Shown here: piece by piece, positions 59,162-64,000 of the stretch
How the letters are laid out: the number at the start of each line of letters is the position of its first letter
How positions within the stretch are numbered: position 1 is the stretch's first letter
Origin: Lactuca virosa
Lineage: Eukaryota; Streptophyta; Magnoliopsida; Asterales; Asteraceae
Reading direction: 5' to 3'
Assembly (NCBI GenBank): GCA_928212115.1
Contig: CAKMRJ010005634.1
Location: 252,014,193-252,078,192, forward strand
Length of the DNA stretch: 64,000 nucleotides
Notes under the pieces: generated by a model
The model's database searches: none
What the model was told of the DNA's origin: nothing
Seen by the model: only the letters and a program-made list of their open reading frames with translations
Made by a program: the position numbers and the translations under genes

Positions 59162-59460
59162 TGGACTCGACGAGTTGTTCTTCAACTCGGGGAGTTATTC
59201 TTCAGGCTCGACGAGTTGTTCTTACGACTCGGCGAGTCGCAGACTGGACGTGTTCATATGAAGAAGGAGGACTCGACGAGTTATTCATACAACTCGGCGA
59301 GTCGGATGAAGATAGACTTGATGTTAGTATCGAAGAAGGACACGTCGAGTCTTCGCCAAGCTCGACGAGTAGAAGCGGGTAGAGGACTAGAATGGATGAT
59401 AGGGACTCGACGAGTTGGCGGCCCAACTCGACAAGTCCGGTCAATCAGGAAACTGACTTT
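59162..59460 (+). repeat. ACTCGNCGAGT palindrome cluster downstream of TATA
   Basis: About ten sites in 300 bp, mostly in pairs such as GACTCGACGAGTTGTTC and CAACTCGGGGAGTTA, at spacing of 25-40 bp. This part of the LTR should be transcribed. Confidence 0.8.
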
Positions 59461-59854
59461 GACCAGGAAGTTGAATTTGATCAGGAAGTTGACTTTGACC
59501 AGGGGGTAAAATAATCATTTTACCCTGAGATCAGTCATCAGAATCTGATTTAGTGTTTATCGGATTTGTAGCCGGGGAGTTCCAGAGCAGCAGTCAGACA
59601 GTTTCAGATCTAGCACCTCAGCAGCCAGCATTACGAGGTGAGTTTCCTTCTAGTAGGAAATGGTCTACGGCCACAATGCCGACCCGCTTAGTTAGCAGTA
59701 GTTCCGGACTTCGGTCTGATGCAGTAGTTTAGTGTGCTTGATGTCTTTGTGATTCAAGCATGTCTTTGTGTTATGTGTTTCGGATTCCGGTCCGATGCAG
59801 TATGCAGTATATGTGTTTATGCCAGTAGTTACGATTATGCTATGTTATGTTCAG

Positions 59855-60095
59855 TTAGTTCCGGACTTCAGTCCGATGCAGAGGGCAAGGCCCTGGTTAG
59901 TTCCGGACTTCGGTTCGATGCAGTTTCCGGACTTCGCTCCGATGCAGAGGGCAAGGCCCTGGTTAGTTCTGGACTTCGGTCCGATGCAGTTTCCGGAATT
60001 CGGTCCGATGCAGAGGGCAAGGCCCTGGTTAGTTTCGGACTTCGGTCCGATGCAGTTTCCGGACTTCGGTCCGATGCAGTGGGCAAGGCCCAGTA
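59855..60095. repeat. 66-bp tandem repeat in gypsy LTR
   Basis: About 3.5 units. Each has two copies of TTCCGGACTTCGGTCCGATG, itself a short inverted repeat, and a GAGGGCAAGGCCCTGGTTAG spacer. ORFs here on both strands are repeat by-products. Confidence 0.88.
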
Positions 60096-60421
60096 GTTGT
60101 TTATATGTTATTGTATGGTATGTGGTAGTTTGGGGGAGCTCACTAAGCTTTGTGCTTACAGTTTCTGTTTTGGTTTCAGGTACTTCCGCAAGTAAGGGGA
60201 AGAGCTCGGGATGATGGCATGGCACACACCACAGTTTCAGTTTTATCCTGGGAGTTTTATCCAGATATTTTGATATGATTGATACAGTATTTGTTTTGAT
60301 ACAGTTACTTGACTTTTGGGTTACTCATTCTATGGTTCTTAGTATGTATGACAATCGATGATGTGATTTTTCGTAATATTAAAACAAAAATTTTTAGGTC
60401 ATGTTTTGGGATGTTTCAAGT

Positions 60422-60434
60422 TGGTATCAGAGCC
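60422..60434 (+). other. primer binding site, tRNA-Met (gypsy)
   Basis: TGGTATCAGAGCC, four bases after the LTR. Confidence 0.92.
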
Positions 60435-61441
60435 TTGGTTTGAGGGATTCGGGCGCACTCCCGAGTGTGTCTGAACTCAAACTAAGGAAGTGGTATAAAG
60501 TTTTCAAGAGAAAAACCATGGTTACAAAAGAATTTTGAGAAAAGAAAACAATTTTAGAAAAAGTATAAAGAAAAGAGTTTTAGAAAAAGCAAAAAGAGTT
60601 TTGAAAAGAGAAAAGGTATGGTGCATGCAATCAGCCGAGCTCAAGTAAGTACTCCCAAATTACCCATACAAGTTTACGTTATGATTATCAGTTTCAGTTT
60701 CAGTAGAACAGCATGCTAGAATAGGACTAAGGATCTAGGAGGATGCCTTATGTGCCTGCTATATATGTCTCAGCTTTATGAGAATTGCATGCTAGTATTG
60801 AGTAGACAGCAGTAGGATAGCCTATTTAGGTTATGCTTGATAGTATGAGCTTAGCATTGTATGCTAGTACAATTTCTTGTTATGAGGATAGAATTGCTTG
60901 AGTAGTCTCTTGTGTCTGAATGTTGCTTGCTTTGTGCTTTGTGGGACTAGGAGTGATGGGAGTTAGCCATTAGGTGAATACGTCACGTCACATGTGATCA
61001 GGGTTGAATAATCTCAGAGTGCTAGATTTGGCCCTATTGCGCAGCTCTTGTTTGAGTCTAACCGTTGTAGGGACGGGTCTTTTACTCGAAGGATTATCTG
61101 AACCTCGTCACATGTGATGGTATTCATGTGATGGCTAATTGGCATTACAAGGAGGCCTTCAGCAGCTGAGGACTGGATTGGGTAGAGTCGGAGATTTCCC
61201 TAGGGCAAGCCTAGGATGAGAGTAGCAGAGACCAGTAGCAGTAGAAGTGACTTGGTGGAGTCGAGGCAGTACTTGAGGAAAGTACGGATAGATGTGGAAG
61301 GTAGTATGGGCCCGTACTACTGAAAGCAGAGGATCCGTACTTGAACCAAAGAAAGCTGAGATGAGACCAGGAAACTTGTAGTAGTTGCGATCCCTCAAGA
61401 TATATCAGTGTTCCTGACGTTTATTATGATGTGTTTTCAGA
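60435..61441 (+). other. gypsy leader
   Basis: About 1 kb untranslated sequence, A-rich near its start. Around 61290-61320 it has GTAGTATGGGCCCGTACTAC, a palindrome shared with the pol-less gypsy at about 23865. No ORF of note. Confidence 0.75.
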
Positions 61442-62651
61442 ATGGTGGTTTTACGCCCTAGACCAGCAGTCGGCAGTTCAGGTGCCGGAGAGGGATCAGG
61501 ATCAGGCCCGGAGGCCGGGCAGTTGGACGAGCAGACTAGGGAGTTTCTCTCTTCAGAGATTACTCGCACCATACTTGAGCAGACTCCTGTGATCTTCGGT
61601 TCGATCAAGGAGGGTATTTTAGAGCTGATGGACGAGAGGTTGAGCACTTTTCGTGTTGAGGTGGCGGCTATGATGGGGTCGCGCACAATCACCTTCAGGG
61701 AGTTCCGGGCTTGTGGAGCTCCAGATTACCATGGGGCGCGAGATCCCATTGCGAGTACCAGGTGGCTGGCGGATGTCGCCAATGCATTCCGCACCAGCAG
61801 ATGTCCCGAGGGGGACAAGGTCAGACTAGCATCCTGTCTCCTGGAGGACAGGGCACGAGATTGGTGGGACGAGATTGGGCATGTTATCGGAGATGACGCA
61901 GCTATTGATATGATGACCTGGGCTGATTTTTCTACCAGGTTCAGAGCCGAGTTTGCACCGGTTATTGAGGTGCAGCAGTTAGCTAGGGAGTTTCAAGATC
62001 TCACCCAGACTTCAGAGACAGTGGCGGATATTACCGCCAAGTTCAGGGAGAGGGCTCTTCTCGTTCCTCAGTATGCAGCTGATGAGGAAATGAAGAAGGC
62101 CCGTTATCATGAGATGTTGCGGAGTGATATCCGCCAGCTTGTGAGCCAGTCCAGCTGTAAAACGCTGGATGATATGATTGCGAGGGCTCGGGAGAGGGAG
62201 ATAGATCTTGAGATGGAGAGGAAGAGGAAGCCAGAGGTGGCTTCTGGTACAGGGAGTTCGGGCAAAAAGCCCAAGGTGTCAGATCACAGATCTAGAGGAC
62301 AGCAGAGCCACAGTCAGTGTGGCAAGTGTGGGAGATTGCACGATGGGGCGTGCAAGGCAGGTAGTGTCGGTTGCTATAAGTGCGGCCGGACCGGGCATAT
62401 GAGTAGAGATTGTACAGCTACTACTACCGCTATTGCAACAGTTGATCTGATTTGCTTTCATTGCAATCAGAGGGGACATAAAAAGTCCCAGTGCCCGAGT
62501 TTAGCAGCAGCAGGGAAGGTGGCAGCACCTGCCCCTGCTACTTTGAGGATTACAGACGGCCGTCAGGGTCGAGGTGAGACGCCAGTGGCGAAGAGTAAAG
62601 CTTTCCAAATGATAGCAGAGGAGGCACGAGCGACTCCTGATGTGGTGACAG
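61442..62651 (+). CDS. gypsy gag (Retrotrans_gag, two zinc knuckles)
   Basis: Uninterrupted from ATG 61442. N-terminus acidic and Gly-rich; then TPVIFGSIKEGILELMDERL and FREFRACGAPDYHGARDPI; capsid core RARDWWDEI (residue about 140) and LAREFQDLTQTSETV; a basic linker; two zinc knuckles, CYKCGRTGHMSRDC near 313 and CFHCNQRGHKKSQC near 338, both CX2CX4HX4C. Unspliced reading ends at a TAA at 62657; a donor-like GT at 62652 would join it to protease. It packages element RNA into virus-like particles. The reversed fragment at 9145 is a relative. Confidence 0.92.
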
Positions 62652-62719
62652 GTATATAATTTTCCTCTTATCTCCTTATTGATATTGATTGTTTCTCATG
62701 GTTATATGTTCTTGTATAG
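62652..62719 (+). other. putative 68-bp intron between gag and protease
   Basis: GTATATAATTTTCC...GTTCTTGTATAG: GT at the left, AG at the right, T-rich within. Removing it joins codon G of ...VVT to GSFLVNGIS and skips the TAA, and the phase works: 68 bases shift the frame to that of the protease. A similar arrangement is not needed for the minus gypsy. Not proven without transcripts; a 68-bp intron is at the small end for plants. Confidence 0.55.
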
Positions 62720-63087
62720 GGTCGTTCTTAGTGAACGGCATTTCAGCTACAGTATTGTTTGACTCGGGGGCTACCCGATCATTTGTGTCTCTTGCGCTTA
62801 GCAAGAGGTTTAGCAGAGCTCCGGGGGAGCTGGATTGCCCACTAGAGGTTGAGATAGCTGATGACAGGACCGTCAGGGTCGCGAGAGTTCATAGGGCGTG
62901 TTCACTGCAGTTATTTGATGAACAGTTTTCAGTGGACTTGGTTCCCATTCCCCTGCGAGGGAATAAGGTTATAGTGGGTATGGATTGGCTGAGCCCCAAT
63001 GGGGCAGTGATTGATTGTGAACTGCAGTTAGTGAGGGTTCGCACTCCCAGTAGGGGAGAGTTAGTGATTCAGGGCGAGAGGCCATAG
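62720..63087 (+). pseudogene. gypsy aspartic protease
   Basis: Continues from the putative acceptor: LFDSGATRSFVSLALSKRF has the DSGA catalytic motif, and the second half has GMDWLSPNGAVIDC. It ends at a TAG (63085) after GERP, with RT continuing in the same frame, so this is a premature stop, not a domain end. Confidence 0.88.
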
Positions 63088-64000
63088 CGCAGACCGATTC
63101 TGTGTTCTGCAGCGAGAGTGAGGCGCTACGTTCAGCAGGGATGTGCAGGGTACGTCCCCTATGTCATAGATGCCCGGGAGAATGGTAAGGCGACGGTAGA
63201 TGATGTACCGGTAGTACGAGAGTACCCGGACGTATTCCCAGAGGATTTGCCTGGGATACCTCCAGAGAGAGAGGTTAAGTTTCGGATTGACCTGGTTCTG
63301 GGTACGGCTCCGATTGCCAAGGCGCCGTATTGGTTGGCTCCTCCAGAGATGCAGGAGTTATCTACGCAGCTGCAGGAGCTGCTAGACAAGGGTTTCATCA
63401 GACCGAGCAGTTCACCATGGGGAGCCCTGATCCTGTTTGTAAAGAAGAAGGATGGGTCGCACCGTATGTGTATAGATTACCGGGAGTTGAATAAGGTAAC
63501 AGTGAAGAACCGTTACCCACTCCCGAGGATAGATGACTTGTTCGATCAGCTTCAGGGAGCATCTTGGTTTTCCAAGATTGATCTACACTCCGGTTATCAT
63601 CAGATGCGGGTCAGAGGTGAGGATGTTCAGAAGACAGCTTTTAGGACCTGCTATGGTCATTATGAGTTTGTGGTGATGCCGTTCGGGCTCACCAACGCTC
63701 CAGCCGCGTTCATGGACCTCATGAACCGCGTATGCAGACCGATGTTGGATCGATCTGTGATAGTGTTTATTGATTACATCTTGGTTTATTCCAAGACTCA
63801 GGAGCAGCACGAGGAGCACCTGAGAGAGGTGCTAGAGACGCTGAGGAGGGAGAGCCTTTACGCGAAGTTCTCCAAGTGCGAGTTCTGGTTGCGCAAGGTG
63901 CAGTTCCTTAGACATCTCGTCAACCAGAAGGGTATACTAGTGGATCCGGCCAAGATAGAGGCCGTGATGCAGTAGGAGGTCCCGAGATCTCCAACTGAGA
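63088..64000 (+). pseudogene. gypsy reverse transcriptase, catalytic box altered (runs off window)
   Basis: RT in frame: YPDVFPEDLPGIPPEREVKF, KAPYWLAPPEMQELSTQLQE, LFVKKKDGSHRMCIDYRELN, SKIDLHSGYHQMRV (first catalytic Asp), TAFRTCYGHYEFVVMPFGLT. The catalytic box reads VIVFIDYILVYSKT; the second Asp of FIDD is Tyr. Another TAG at 63973, then the frame reads on (EVPRSPTE) to the window edge. RNase H and integrase lie beyond. Confidence 0.92.

Larger units (their letters stand above)
58396..60418 (+). repeat. gypsy 5' LTR, 2023 bp
   Basis: TGTAACGCCCC...GGGATGTTTCA, with the primer site 3 bp on. It contains palindromes (58452-58560 and 59162-59460), a TATTTAAA box at 58595-58602, and a 66-bp tandem repeat (59855-60095). 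It matches the solo LTR at 16510. Confidence 0.93.
58396..64000 (+). mobile_element. Ty3/gypsy element, 5' part (continues past window)
   Basis: LTR, primer site, leader, gag, protease and RT. It is inserted in the minus-strand gypsy (58395), with GCTCG before the LTR as the expected target duplication. 3' half and LTR lie outside the window. Two in-frame stops and a change in the RT catalytic box show it is not active as seen. Confidence 0.92.

Noticed and set aside
59734..60225. ORFs of 120-148 codons on both strands
   Set aside because: All arise from the 66-bp tandem repeat in the gypsy LTR; both strands are open because of the repeat.
1..64000. A host protein-coding gene
   Set aside because: Every frame over about 150 codons is either a recognised transposon domain or repeat-derived.

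Overview
This is a plant nuclear repeat block. It carries Ty1/copia and Ty3/gypsy LTR retrotransposons with canonical TG...CA LTRs, initiator tRNA-Met primer sites (TGGTATCAGAGCC) and 5-bp target duplications, plus a Mutator-type element, a Tourist-like MITE and a possible Helitron. LTR style and the very frequent ACTCGNCGAGT palindromes suggest an Asteraceae genome such as lettuce; that is inference from memory. I found no convincing host gene, tRNA, rRNA or CRISPR. Almost every coding region is a broken transposon gene.

Layout. 1-9144 (+): two copies of one copia family share a single LTR (5561-6352). The first lacks its 5' end (window edge); the second breaks off at 9144 against a reversed gypsy gag fragment (9145-9946). 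9947-31044 (+): a decayed copia ('Copia A') of the same LTR family. Its LTR is split by a solo LTR (10603-14742), which is itself split by a TIR element (11261-14722) carrying a long-TIR Mutator element (11457-14009). Its leader is split by a minus-strand gypsy-type element without pol (15874-26455), which hosts two more solo LTRs (16510-18705, 20228-20549). 31045-37068 (-): 'Copia B', with gag, a long low-complexity linker, protease and integrase but no reverse transcriptase. 37069-38304 (-): a gypsy 5' LTR with a stub of interior. 38305-39503 and 47774-48205 (+): one gypsy pol, split by a complete copia (39504-47768, -) with two LTRs and the duplication TGATG. 48653-48956: possible Helitron. 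49386-53589 (-): 'Copia C', with an internal tandem duplication in RT. 53590-58395 (-): a chromodomain gypsy, cut by the youngest visible insertion, a gypsy (58396 to beyond 64000, +).

How it works together. No intact autonomous element is visible. The pol-less gypsy (15874-26455) shares leader sequence with the gypsy at 58396 and was probably mobilised in trans by a relative. Four gypsy LTRs place paired ACTCGNCGAGT palindromes just upstream of the TATA box, and copia leaders carry the same palindrome 70-80 bp after the primer site; this cross-family motif is the most interesting signal. Other points worth checking are an apparent 68-bp intron joining gag to protease in the last gypsy, loss of catalytic residues in several enzymes, and an uncharacterised C-terminal domain where Copia B should have RT.
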